A stretch of 64,000 nucleotides of DNA. It comes from Sphaerisporangium fuscum (GTDB taxonomy: Bacteria > Actinomycetota > Actinomycetes > Streptosporangiales > Streptosporangiaceae). Made by a program: the position numbers and the translations under genes. The notes beneath the pieces are model-generated. The model saw only the letters and a list, made by a program, of their open reading frames with translations. It made no database searches and was not told the DNA's origin. The stretch spans positions 168,795 to 232,794 of the forward strand of contig NZ_JAHDTF010000017.1 of NCBI RefSeq assembly GCF_018531465.1, written 5' to 3'. Shown piece by piece: positions 26,218-33,949 of the stretch; the first letter of the stretch is position 1, and each line of letters starts with the position of its first letter.

Positions 26218-27045
26218 GTGCCGCGTCAGCCAAAGATCAACCCCGAGGCTTCCCCCGCCGCTCGTTTCGGGTTCGAGCTGCGTAAACTCCGCCAGGAAGT
26301 ACGCATGACCCAGTCCCAGGTGGGACGAAGGATCGGTTATACGGGAGCGGCGATAGGAGCCATCGAAAGGGGTATGCGCCTGCCCCAATTTAGGGAATTC
26401 GTCGAGCAGTGCGACGAGGCCCTGGGGGTGAATGGGGCATTGATCCAGGTGTGGGAGCAATGTCGCTCTGATGGCAACGAACGCTGGTTCTATCCGTGGC
26501 TGGAGGCGGAGCAGCAGGCGCTGACGTTGCGTGCCTGGCAGCCGAATCTGGTCCTGGGGCTCCTCCAGACCGCCGACTACGCGCGGGCGATCTTCCGGGG
26601 AGAGCCCGGCATCACTTCCGAAAGGGCCGAGAAAGGGGTGGCTGCTCGTCTTGAGCGGCAAGCCCTCTTCGAGCGCGAAAGCCCTCCCATGCTGTGGGCC
26701 GTTCTGGATGAGGGGGTCCTCCAACGGCCCATAGGTGGTCCTGCCGTCATGAGGGGGCAGATGGAGCATCTCTTGACCATGGCGGAGCATCCCTGTGTCA
26801 CGATCCAGATAGTTCCACTTATGTCAGGATGCACCGCAGGATTGCTGGGAGGATTCTTCCTCGCTCAGCTGCGAGATGGTCGTGAGGTTGTCTACCTTGA
26901 ATCCGCCGGTCAAGGTCACGTGACCGCCCAAACCAAAGTTGTACGGGACATCCAGGTGCGGTACGAAGCGGTGCGAGCCAGCGCGCTTCCACGGGACGGA
27001 TCATTGAATCTGATCAAGGAGTGGATGGACAGATGGACGAGCTGA
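26218..27045 (+). CDS. Scr1-type XRE regulator with DUF5753 domain
   Basis: This 275-aa protein starts at GTG 26218 with GGAGGT ahead. Its HTH is at residues ~13-65 (LRQEVRMTQSQVGRRIGYTG then AAIGAIERG). DUF5753 follows (ARAIFRGEPGI, RLERQALFERESPPMLWAVL, EHPCVTIQIVPL). Such genes nearly always precede DUF397 genes; here two follow. In Streptomyces the pair affects differentiation and is discussed as a toxin-antitoxin-like module. Confidence 0.9.
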   Translation: MPRQPKINPEASPAARFGFELRKLRQEVRMTQSQVGRRIGYTGAAIGAIERGMRLPQFREFVEQCDEALGVNGALIQVWEQCRSDGNERWFYPWLEAEQQALTLRAWQPNLVLGLLQTADYARAIFRGEPGITSERAEKGVAARLERQALFERESPPMLWAVLDEGVLQRPIGGPAVMRGQMEHLLTMAEHPCVTIQIVPLMSGCTAGLLGGFFLAQLRDGREVVYLESAGQGHVTAQTKVVRDIQVRYEAVRASALPRDGSLNLIKEWMDRWTS

Positions 27046-27245
27046 CGAACGCCAAATGGATCAAGTCCTCGTACTCCGGCGGCAATGGGGGCGAATGCGT
27101 AGAGCTCGCGTCCCTGTCCGGCAATGGCATCGCCATACGCGACAGCAAGTCCTCCCACGGTCCTGTCCTGCGCTTCCCGGTGGCTGAGTGGAACGTGTTC
27201 CGCAGAAGTGTCAAGGCGGGTGACTTCGACGGCCTCATGGCCTGA
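27033..27245 (+). CDS. DUF397 protein, copy 1
   Basis: This 70-aa protein starts at ATG 27033, overlapping the regulator stop by 13 nt. It shows the DUF397 pattern KSSYSGGNGGECVELA, IRDSK and EWNVFRRSVKAGDFD. It is small, without membrane segments, and is the expected partner of the DUF5753 regulator. Confidence 0.9.
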   Translation: MDELTNAKWIKSSYSGGNGGECVELASLSGNGIAIRDSKSSHGPVLRFPVAEWNVFRRSVKAGDFDGLMA

Positions 27246-27279
27246 AGTAGGTGAGTGGGCCCATCAGGAGGGGGTGCCT

Positions 27280-27492
27280 GTGGAAAACCTGACGAACGCG
27301 AGGTGGGTCAAGTCCTCGTACAGCGGCAACAACGGCGGCGACTGCGTTGAGCTCGCCTCGTTGACCGGCAATGACGTTGCGATACGTGACAGCAAGCGGC
27401 CGGCAGGGCCGGTCCTGCGCTTTGGGGCGGCCGAGTGGGGCGTCTTCCGGAGGAGCGTCAAGGACGGGACCTTGGACGGGATGACCGGCTGA
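27280..27492 (+). CDS. DUF397 protein, copy 2
   Basis: This 70-aa tandem paralogue of the preceding gene (KSSYSGNNGGDCVELA, IRDSK, EWGVFRRSVKDGTLD) starts at GTG 27280, eight nucleotides after AGGAGG. GTG 27274 lies too close to that site. The pair arose by local duplication. Confidence 0.88.
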   Translation: MENLTNARWVKSSYSGNNGGDCVELASLTGNDVAIRDSKRPAGPVLRFGAAEWGVFRRSVKDGTLDGMTG

Positions 27493-27525
27493 GCCGGGAC
27501 CCCCTCGGAAGCGGAAACCGAAACA

Positions 27526-27549
27526 GAAGGGCCCCGTTGCGGGCCCTTC
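27526..27549 (+). terminator. Terminator after the DUF397 pair
   Basis: GAAGGGCCC (27526-27534) and GGGCCCTTC (27541-27549) form a perfect 9-bp stem 34 nt after the last DUF397 stop. Confidence 0.75.
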
Positions 27550-27559
27550 CCGCGTTTCC

Positions 27560-27715
27560 GAGCCGGTCGCCGACCGGCCGCGCCGCTCCCGACCGGTCGC
27601 CGTACGCCGACGGGCCGCGCCGCTCCCGACCGGCCGTGCCGTTCCCGACCGGTGGCCGTACGCCGACCGGCCGCCATACGCCCATCGGCCGCGCCGGTCA
27701 CCAGCCGGCTTGCAT
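27560..27715. repeat. Degenerate GC-rich repeats (GACCGGTCGCCGTACGCC-like)
   Basis: CCGACCGG and CGCCGTACGCC-like blocks recur imperfectly about every 20-55 bp in the gap before the convergent marR gene. No gene is credible here. Confidence 0.5.
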
Positions 27716-27733
27716 CGCCCGCCGTGTGCGGAT

Positions 27734-28186
27734 TCAGTCCCGGAGGTCTTCGGTGGCCTCCTGGTAGGCGGTGGTGGCGCGGCTGAAGTAGTCGAAGAGC
27801 ACCTGCAACTGCTCCGGGGTGTATCCGCGGAGGATCTCGCCGACCTTCTCCCGTGCCGGGGTCATGACCTCGTCCAGTTGGGCCGGCTTGCCGACCGGCT
27901 CGACGATCACTTTGCGGCGGTCGTCGGGGGAAGGGGTGCGGCGGACGTACCCGGCCGCCTCCAGCCTGTCGATCAGCCGGGTGGTGGGGCCGGTGGTCAG
28001 GCCGGCCCGGTCGCCGAGCTCGCCGGGTGTCATGGCGCCGCGCAGCTCCAGGATGTTGAGCGCGTACAGATCCGTGGCGCCCAGATCGCAGGCCCGCGCG
28101 CTGGCCTGCCCGTGCAGCAGTACCGCGCTGAGGTAGCGACGGTAGACCGCTCCCGCGTCCGGCGGCACCGCCGGTGTTGACATCAT
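27734..28186 (-). CDS. MarR-family transcriptional regulator
   Basis: This 150-aa winged-helix protein contains LNILELRGAMTPGELGDRAG, LTTGPTTRLIDRLEAAGYV and the wing RRTPSPDDRRKVIVEP. ATG 28186 has GGGAG nine nucleotides upstream; GTG 28195 is a less likely start. It is divergent from the SnoaL-like gene and its operator lies in the 88-bp gap, so it probably represses both. Confidence 0.85.
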   Translation of the reverse strand: MMSTPAVPPDAGAVYRRYLSAVLLHGQASARACDLGATDLYALNILELRGAMTPGELGDRAGLTTGPTTRLIDRLEAAGYVRRTPSPDDRRKVIVEPVGKPAQLDEVMTPAREKVGEILRGYTPEQLQVLFDYFSRATTAYQEATEDLRD

Positions 28187-28206
28187 CCTGCCCACTCCCT
28201 AATCTC

Positions 28207-28255
28207 TTCCTCAACGAAGAGAAATCTTCAACGAAGAAACTTCTCTCGAGAAGTT
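28207..28255. promoter_or_regulatory. MarR operator region with three dyads
   Basis: AACTTCTC-TC-GAGAAGTT (28238-28255) is an 8-bp inverted repeat. Two further short dyads, TCTTC(N6)GAAGA and TCTTC(N3)GAAGA, lie just beside it. The cluster fills the divergent marR/SnoaL promoter. Confidence 0.6.
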
Positions 28256-28274
28256 ACCATGGAAGGGTAGAGAC

Positions 28275-28733
28275 ATGAACAGCACCAGCGCCACCCAGAA
28301 CGACACCGCCGCCATCCGCGCCCTGCTGGAGCGGGCCCGCGACGCCTGGAACCGCGGTGACGGCGCCGCGTACGGCCGCACCTTCACCGCCGACGCGACC
28401 GACGTCACCTTCGTCGGCACCATCTACCAGGGCGGCGAGGAGATCGGCCGGGCCCACCAGGCCCTGTTCGACAGCTTCCTCAAGGGCACCAGCCTGACCA
28501 TGGAGATCGTGGACATCCGCTTCTACGGCGCCCACACCGCCGTCGTCGTCAGCCGCGGCGACGTCCACAAGGGCAAGCCCAAGAAGCTCGGCAAGGTGCA
28601 GACCTACACGATCGTCCGCGAGGCGGACGGCGAGTGGCGCGTCGCCGCCATCCAGAAGACCAAGCGGCAGAGCCTGATGGAGGCCATCTCCTTCAGGTTC
28701 CAGCCCGCAACCAAGCCCCGCACCTCCCGCTGA
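28275..28733 (+). CDS. SgcJ/EcaC-family SnoaL-like protein
   Basis: This 152-aa cone-shaped SnoaL/NTF2 fold protein contains AIRALLERARDAWNRGDGAA, FTADATDVTFVG and GAHTAVVVSRGDV. Family members are found in natural-product and stress loci without a fixed reaction. It is first in a MarR-controlled unit with the NAD(P)-binding gene 33 nt downstream. Confidence 0.8.
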   Translation: MNSTSATQNDTAAIRALLERARDAWNRGDGAAYGRTFTADATDVTFVGTIYQGGEEIGRAHQALFDSFLKGTSLTMEIVDIRFYGAHTAVVVSRGDVHKGKPKKLGKVQTYTIVREADGEWRVAAIQKTKRQSLMEAISFRFQPATKPRTSR

Positions 28734-28766
28734 CCCGCCGACCCGACCCCGAGGAGAACGACGATC

Positions 28767-29441
28767 ATGGCTTCCATCGCCGTCGTGGCCGCCGCCGGCC
28801 GTACCGGCAAGATCATCGTCGAGCAGGCCCTGGCCGCCGGGCACCAGGTCACCGCGATCGCCCGCAACCCGGACGCCCTGCGCGTGCGGCCCGGCGTCCC
28901 GGCGGACAGTGGCACGTCCACCGTCGCGAGGGCCGCGGACGCCCGCCTCACGGTGCGGGCGGCCGACGTCCTGCGGCCCGGCACCCTCGACGGCCTGCTC
29001 TCCGGCCACGACGCCGTCATCTCCGCCCTCGGGTCCGCCGGGCGCGGGCCCACGACCGTCTACTCCGCCGGCACCGCGTCCATCGCCGGTGCGATGGGCA
29101 CGACCCGCAGGCTGATCGTGCTGTCCTCGGCGGGCCTGGCGGCCCCCGCCGACGCCGGTCCCGTGACCAGGCTGTTCACCCGCCTCCTGTACCGCGTCAT
29201 GCGCGACACCTACACCGACATGCTCCGCATGGAGGAGCTGCTGGCCGCCACCGATCTGGACTGGACGGCGGTACGCCCCACCGGTCTCACCGACCGGCCC
29301 GCCACCGGCCGCCCGCGTGCCAGCGTCGGCGCCACCCAGCGCGTCGGCTCCCGCACCTCCCGCGCCGACCTGGCCGCGTACATCCTCGGCCACCTCGACG
29401 ACCCGGCCACCTTCCGCACCGCCGTGGCCGTCTCCTCCTGA
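28767..29441 (+). CDS. NAD(P)H-binding NmrA/SDR-like protein
   Basis: This 224-aa protein has the atypical SDR glycine motif VVAAAGRTGKIIVEQALAAG. A short conserved core (HDAVISALGSAG, RLIVLSSAGLAAP, LDWTAVRPTGLTD) follows. GAGGAG precedes ATG 28767. It is probably a flavin- or quinone-linked reductase or redox sensor of the NmrA type. Confidence 0.8.
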   Translation: MASIAVVAAAGRTGKIIVEQALAAGHQVTAIARNPDALRVRPGVPADSGTSTVARAADARLTVRAADVLRPGTLDGLLSGHDAVISALGSAGRGPTTVYSAGTASIAGAMGTTRRLIVLSSAGLAAPADAGPVTRLFTRLLYRVMRDTYTDMLRMEELLAATDLDWTAVRPTGLTDRPATGRPRASVGATQRVGSRTSRADLAAYILGHLDDPATFRTAVAVSS

Positions 29442-29464
29442 CGGCTCGCGAGACCGCCGGCCGG

Positions 29465-29638
29465 TCACTCCTGCGGCATCGGCAGGACGCTCTCCGCCAC
29501 GCGATGGGCCTTGGTGCGGTCGACGCCCTGGCCTTTGAGTGAGACCACGCCCCATGCCCCCGGCGTCCACTCCCAGGCCATCTCCACCGCGTTCTCTCTG
29601 AGGACGGGACGAGGCAGGTACCACGCGGAGTGGCCGGA
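29465..29638 (-). pseudogene. Coding-like remnant without a proper start
   Basis: Read on the minus strand this interval translates cleanly to a protein-like sequence (SAWYLPRPVLRENAVEMAWE, VVSLKGQGVDRTKAHRVAES) ending in a stop at 29465. The frame stays open further upstream but contains no start codon before the GTG of NAVEM, which would give only a 40-aa product. It may be the 3' remnant of a decayed gene or a very short real gene. Family not recognised. Confidence 0.35.
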
Positions 29639-29718
29639 GACCGCCGGTGCCGGTCGGCCTGTGGGTCGCCACGGCCGTCCGTCGCGACTGGGCAGGCTGC
29701 CCGGCGCGGACGGTCCGG

Positions 29719-30555
29719 TCAGAGAACCGTCGCGTCGAGGATCGGGATCAGCTGCTCCTCCTCGTAGGTCAGATGGCCTTCGAGCTCGGTCGTGAGCCGT
29801 TCGACCTCGGAGAGCACCGCCTGCGGGCCGGCGCCACGGTCGGCGATCACCCTCTGGAGGTCGTCCAGGAGCGCTGCGATCTTCTCGTGCTCCACGCTCA
29901 GCCGTTCGAGGGTCGGGGCGAGGTCCGGATGGCGCTGGGCGAGGAGGGGGAAGATGGCCATGTCCTCGCCGGTGTGATGATGGTGCAGCCCCTGGCAGAC
30001 GGTGAGGCAGTTCACCCGGAGCTGCGCGCCCAGCCCGGGACCCGAACGCTTGATCTCCTCGCGGATCAGGGCCAGTTCCCGGCGGAACCCGTCGTGGACG
30101 TGCTTCAGGTGGGCGCCCCAGGAAGCGGCGTTCGGCTTCGGCGGACCCGGTACGGGCTGGAGGGCGACCACGGGAAGGATGCGGCTCGTCTTGGCCTGGT
30201 AGGCGGCCCAGCCGGGATCGGCCTCGGCGGCCCGCGCGAAGGCCTGGTCGCGTTCGGCGCCCGAGAGGACGACGGCGTCCGCTTCGTAGGTGAAGACGCC
30301 GCTCTCGACGGTGACCCGGGGGTTGGCGACCAGGTTGTGGTACCAGGCCGGGTGCCTCGGGGCGCCGCCGGCCGAGGCGATGACCAGGACGCGGTCACCG
30401 TCGGGGAGGTAGCCGAGCGGGGTCGTGTGCGGCGCGCCCGAGCGTGCTCCGACGGTGGTCAGCAGGAGCAGCCGGCCTCCCTCGAATGGGCCGCCTACCC
30501 GTCCCTGGTTGGCGCGGAACTCCTCGATGACGTGCTTGTTGAAATCCAATGGCAT
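29719..30555 (-). CDS. Deazaflavin-type nitroreductase (Ddn-like) fused to a hemerythrin domain
   Basis: This 278-aa protein starts at ATG 30555. Residues ~1-130 match the Ddn/split-barrel F420-dependent reductases: GRLLLLTTVGARSGAPHTTP, GGAPRHPAWYHNLVANP. Residues ~145-278 are a hemerythrin HHE domain with iron-ligand candidates in LKHVHDGF, HHHHTGEDMAIFP, LSVEHEKI and LEGHLTYEEEQLIP. The fusion suggests a reductase coupled to oxygen, NO or iron sensing at a diiron centre. The ~485 bp upstream hold no gene. Confidence 0.82.
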   Translation of the reverse strand: MPLDFNKHVIEEFRANQGRVGGPFEGGRLLLLTTVGARSGAPHTTPLGYLPDGDRVLVIASAGGAPRHPAWYHNLVANPRVTVESGVFTYEADAVVLSGAERDQAFARAAEADPGWAAYQAKTSRILPVVALQPVPGPPKPNAASWGAHLKHVHDGFRRELALIREEIKRSGPGLGAQLRVNCLTVCQGLHHHHTGEDMAIFPLLAQRHPDLAPTLERLSVEHEKIAALLDDLQRVIADRGAGPQAVLSEVERLTTELEGHLTYEEEQLIPILDATVL

Positions 30556-30827
30556 TGTCTGCTTTCTTCTCCGGACAGGTCGTGCCGCGGAATGTTTCGC
30601 GGGCATGACGAATAACCGCCTATGGGGCGCGTCTAAAGCACCCGGGGCGGAATAGCGGAATATGGGGAACCGCCGGCAGGGCGGGTGGAAATCAGGTCGG
30701 CGAGAACGTCGACGGCCGGCCGTCCGGACGCCAGAAGGGCATGTCAGGGCATGGCGGCGCTGCTGATAAGCGGGTCGGAAGGCTCTTGCGGGCACGCGAG
30801 CCGCGACAAGAACGCGGAAACAGGAAA

Positions 30828-30846
30828 GGCGGGGCTCTCGCCCGCC
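30828..30846. terminator. Candidate hairpin in the gene-free gap 30556-31040
   Basis: GGCGGG (30828-30833) pairs with CCCGCC (30841-30846). It is ~200 bp beyond the last gene of the siderophore operon. Otherwise I see nothing in this gap. Confidence 0.3.
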
Positions 30847-31040
30847 CCGGAGTCACTCCGAGGCCGGGTGCCTCACTCGCTCGTGGCCCATGGCCGACCC
30901 GGCAGTCACGTTATTCACCCTAGTGCTTCAACAACGCCTCGGGCAACTCACGATTTCCCGCGCTCTCGGAAGGAAATTCGTTTCGGTGACCTGACCGTCG
31001 GTCATGCGGCGGTCGACGTGAACGCGCGGGAAGGCCGACG

Positions 31041-32177
31041 TCACGTCAGGTAGTGAAAGCCCGGCTTCGGGTGCATGAGGAAGTCGTGGTGGGAGATGGT
31101 CCACGCGTAGGCGCCGGCCAGGCCGAAGGCGACGGTGTCGCCGATGTTCAGGGAGGTGACGACGCGGCGGGCCAGGACGTCCTTCGGGGTGCAGAGTTGG
31201 CCGACGATCGTGACCGGTTCGTCGGTCACGCCGGTGTCCGGGCGGCCGGTGGGCAGGACGGCGAAGGGCTGGTCGTGGCCCTTGGCGACGGGGGTACGCA
31301 GGTGGTGGGTGCCGCCGGTGACCACGGCGAACACCTCGCCGTGCACCCGTTTCACGTCGAGCACGCGGGTGAGGTACCACCCGCAGTACGCCGTGAGCGC
31401 CCGCCCGGGTTCGACGCGCAGCGTCTCGCCGCGGTTGCGCAGGTACCCGAGCCCCTGGCCGTACGCCTCCCAGTCGAACCGTTCCTCCGGGTCGCGGTAC
31501 GACACCGCCATGCCGCCGCCGAGACAGATCTCGGTGGCGTCCAGCTCCCGGCCGAAGGCCAGCACCTCCTTGGCGAGGTCGAGCAGCTCGGGGGCGTGCA
31601 GTCCGCTGGCGAGGTGGGCGTGGATTCCGCGGAGCCGCACGCGGTTCTGACCGCGTACCAGTTCCAGGCACTCGCGCACCCCGTCCGGGTCCATGCCGAA
31701 CGGTGTGGCCCCACCGCCCATCGTCAGTGAGGCGCCCTCCACGGGGACGTCGAGGTTCACGCGGAGCAGCGCGTCGACCGGCCCGCCGACCGCGATCAGC
31801 CGGCGCAGCTCGCCGGGGCTCTCGACGTGCACGCGGTGGACGTCCAGGCCCAGTTCGGCGTCGGTCTTGCCGGGCCCGCCGAGGGCGAGCCGGGCGTCGG
31901 GCAGCACCGTCCGCACGTGGGTCACCTCGCCGACGGACGACACCTCGAACCCGTCGGCGTAGGGCGCGAGGGTGTGCAGCAGCGCGGGGTCGGGGTTGGC
32001 CTTGACGGCGTAGTACAGCTCGATGCCGGGCAGGGCCCGCCGTACGGCGGCGGAGTGCCGGTCGAGGTCGGTGAGGTCGTAGACGTAGGCGGGCAGCGCG
32101 TCGGCGAGGCGTACGGCACGCTCCCGCACGCGCTCGGGGATGGCGATGTGCCCGGATGCGGGCGAAAGGTCCGTCAT
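31041..32177 (-). CDS. PLP-dependent fold-III decarboxylase of siderophore operon (PvsE/SbnH-like)
   Basis: This 378-aa DAP/ornithine-decarboxylase-like protein starts at ATG 32177. It has the PLP Lys in LYYAVKANPDPALL, FEVSSVGEVTH, the HAHLASGL His and the glycine loop EICLGGGMAVSY. In NIS siderophore clusters such enzymes decarboxylate a citryl-amino acid intermediate (PvsE, SbnH). It is last in an operon with two IucA/IucC synthetases and an ATP-grasp enzyme, 41 nt after the preceding gene. Confidence 0.85.
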   Translation of the reverse strand: MTDLSPASGHIAIPERVRERAVRLADALPAYVYDLTDLDRHSAAVRRALPGIELYYAVKANPDPALLHTLAPYADGFEVSSVGEVTHVRTVLPDARLALGGPGKTDAELGLDVHRVHVESPGELRRLIAVGGPVDALLRVNLDVPVEGASLTMGGGATPFGMDPDGVRECLELVRGQNRVRLRGIHAHLASGLHAPELLDLAKEVLAFGRELDATEICLGGGMAVSYRDPEERFDWEAYGQGLGYLRNRGETLRVEPGRALTAYCGWYLTRVLDVKRVHGEVFAVVTGGTHHLRTPVAKGHDQPFAVLPTGRPDTGVTDEPVTIVGQLCTPKDVLARRVVTSLNIGDTVAFGLAGAYAWTISHHDFLMHPKPGFHYLT

Positions 32178-32218
32178 GCGCATGCTCCGGAAAGGAGGCT
32201 GACAGGGACGTGGGCCGG

Positions 32219-33949
32219 TCATGCCGGTGCTCCGGCTGCCCCGGCGAAGGGGTTGGCGACCGGGACGTAGCCGGCGTCGCGGTCGGCTGAGCGGCTCCAG
32301 CGGGTGGTGAGATTGGCCTTGGCGGGCAGTGGCATGCCGGCCAGCAGGTCGGACAGGGGCATCGGACGGCCGCTCCCGCCGGCGTACGCCGCCACGCGGG
32401 CTCGGGCGTCCGCCCACAGCTCGCGCAGGAGCTCGTCCCTGGCATGGGGCGCCGCCGACCCGGCGACCGTGGCGGCGATCTCGGGAAGATGGTTCACCAT
32501 GAGGCAGTAGACCACGCGGTTCCACCCGCGGGTGGCGTCATAGGTGGTGGATCTGCTGACCGGATCCGGAAGGGACGCCAGGTCGTGCCGTCCGGCGACC
32601 AGCTTCGTGCCCTCCAGATCCCGGAACACCGCCTCGGCCGGCATGCCCTCGGCGTCCACTCCCACCAGCACGTTCTGCAGATGGGGCTCCAGCACCACGC
32701 CGTGCCGGAAGTACGCGTCGAGCACCGGCGGCGCGACCAGCTCGACGTAGGCCCCCCACCAGCGCAGCGGCTCACGCGCGAACGCCTCCATCGCGGCCGC
32801 CCGTACACCGTCCACAGGACCCGCCGCACCAGGCATCCCGTCCGCGGGAACCGTGCCGCCCGGCGCCGCCAGGGCGCCCGCGAGCAGGGGCGTGACCCCC
32901 GGCCCCGTCACCTCCCACGGACTCGACCGGACGATCACCCCGAGGCCCTCCAGCAGCCGGGTGCCGAGGGACGCCGACCGGTACCCCGGCTCGGGCAGCC
33001 AGCGCGTGGCGGGGAAGCGCGCGGCGAGGTCGGCGAAGACCGGCTCCAGCCGCCCGCTCAGCTCGACGGCCGCCGCGAGCTCGTACCAGGCGTTCTTGCG
33101 CACGCAGTTGGTGATCCGCACGTCCACGCTGAACTTCAGGCACTTGCCGATCCGCGGCTCGTACACCGTCCGCACCGACGAGGTCGGCACGGCGAGGCCG
33201 GGGCCGTACCCGAGGTCGGCCAGCCGCCCGTCCGCGAGCGGGGCGGCGAGCTCCGCCTTCAGCAGCTCCAGTTGCCAGGGATGGGCGGGCAGCAGGGTGT
33301 ACCCGGCCGGCGCGTCACCGAGCCCGTCGATCGCGCCGGTGTCGCCTTCGGCGGCCAGCAGGTCGTCCCGCACGGCGAGCAACCGGAGCGGGAACGCGGC
33401 GTGCGCCTCGGGCGCGTACCGCAGCCATCCCGAGCCGCCCCGCGCCTTCGGGGAGGGATGGAACGGGTGCCCGAACACCAGCGCCTGCTCCGACGCCAGC
33501 CACGGATCCTCCGGCGGGGCCGTGCCCGCCCGCTCGCGCAGCATCGCCGAGATCGCGGCCCGGCTCCCGGCCACCTGCCCCGCGAACTCCTCGTTGCGCC
33601 CGCCCGGCGCGGTCCTCGCAAGGACGCCCCCGCCCGGCTCGCCCTCGGCGAGGTCGTGCCCGGTCAGCTCGGTCTCGACCAGCCCCACCAGCGTGTCCAG
33701 CGAAAGGGGACGCCACGAACCGCCCTCCAGCCGCTCGGCCGGGCCGTCGAACCGCAGCGCCAGCCCGCCGGAAGTGGGCACGCGCAACAGGCTGCCCGCC
33801 AGGCGCAGCAGCAGGTAGGGATCGGCGGGCCACACCTGGCCGCGCGGGCCCGCCACCTCCCGTACGCAGCAGCGCAGCAGCGCCGCCAGCGACGCCTCCT
33901 CCGCCACCGCCTCGGCGCCGCCGACCGATGACTCCAGCACGACGTTCAT
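32219..33949 (-). CDS. IucA/IucC-family NIS siderophore synthetase (PvsD-like position)
   Basis: This 576-aa protein starts at ATG 33949, overlapping the upstream stop by 4 nt. Hallmarks are LPAHPWQLELLKAEL, SSVRTVYEP, KCLKFSVDVRITNCVRKNAW, LEPHLQNVLVG and FRDLEGTKL. NIS synthetases adenylate a carboxylate (usually citrate) and condense it with an amine or alcohol. Which substrate it uses cannot be told from motifs alone; synteny with vibrioferrin would suggest citrate plus serine. Confidence 0.88.
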   Translation of the reverse strand: MNVVLESSVGGAEAVAEEASLAALLRCCVREVAGPRGQVWPADPYLLLRLAGSLLRVPTSGGLALRFDGPAERLEGGSWRPLSLDTLVGLVETELTGHDLAEGEPGGGVLARTAPGGRNEEFAGQVAGSRAAISAMLRERAGTAPPEDPWLASEQALVFGHPFHPSPKARGGSGWLRYAPEAHAAFPLRLLAVRDDLLAAEGDTGAIDGLGDAPAGYTLLPAHPWQLELLKAELAAPLADGRLADLGYGPGLAVPTSSVRTVYEPRIGKCLKFSVDVRITNCVRKNAWYELAAAVELSGRLEPVFADLAARFPATRWLPEPGYRSASLGTRLLEGLGVIVRSSPWEVTGPGVTPLLAGALAAPGGTVPADGMPGAAGPVDGVRAAAMEAFAREPLRWWGAYVELVAPPVLDAYFRHGVVLEPHLQNVLVGVDAEGMPAEAVFRDLEGTKLVAGRHDLASLPDPVSRSTTYDATRGWNRVVYCLMVNHLPEIAATVAGSAAPHARDELLRELWADARARVAAYAGGSGRPMPLSDLLAGMPLPAKANLTTRWSRSADRDAGYVPVANPFAGAAGAPA

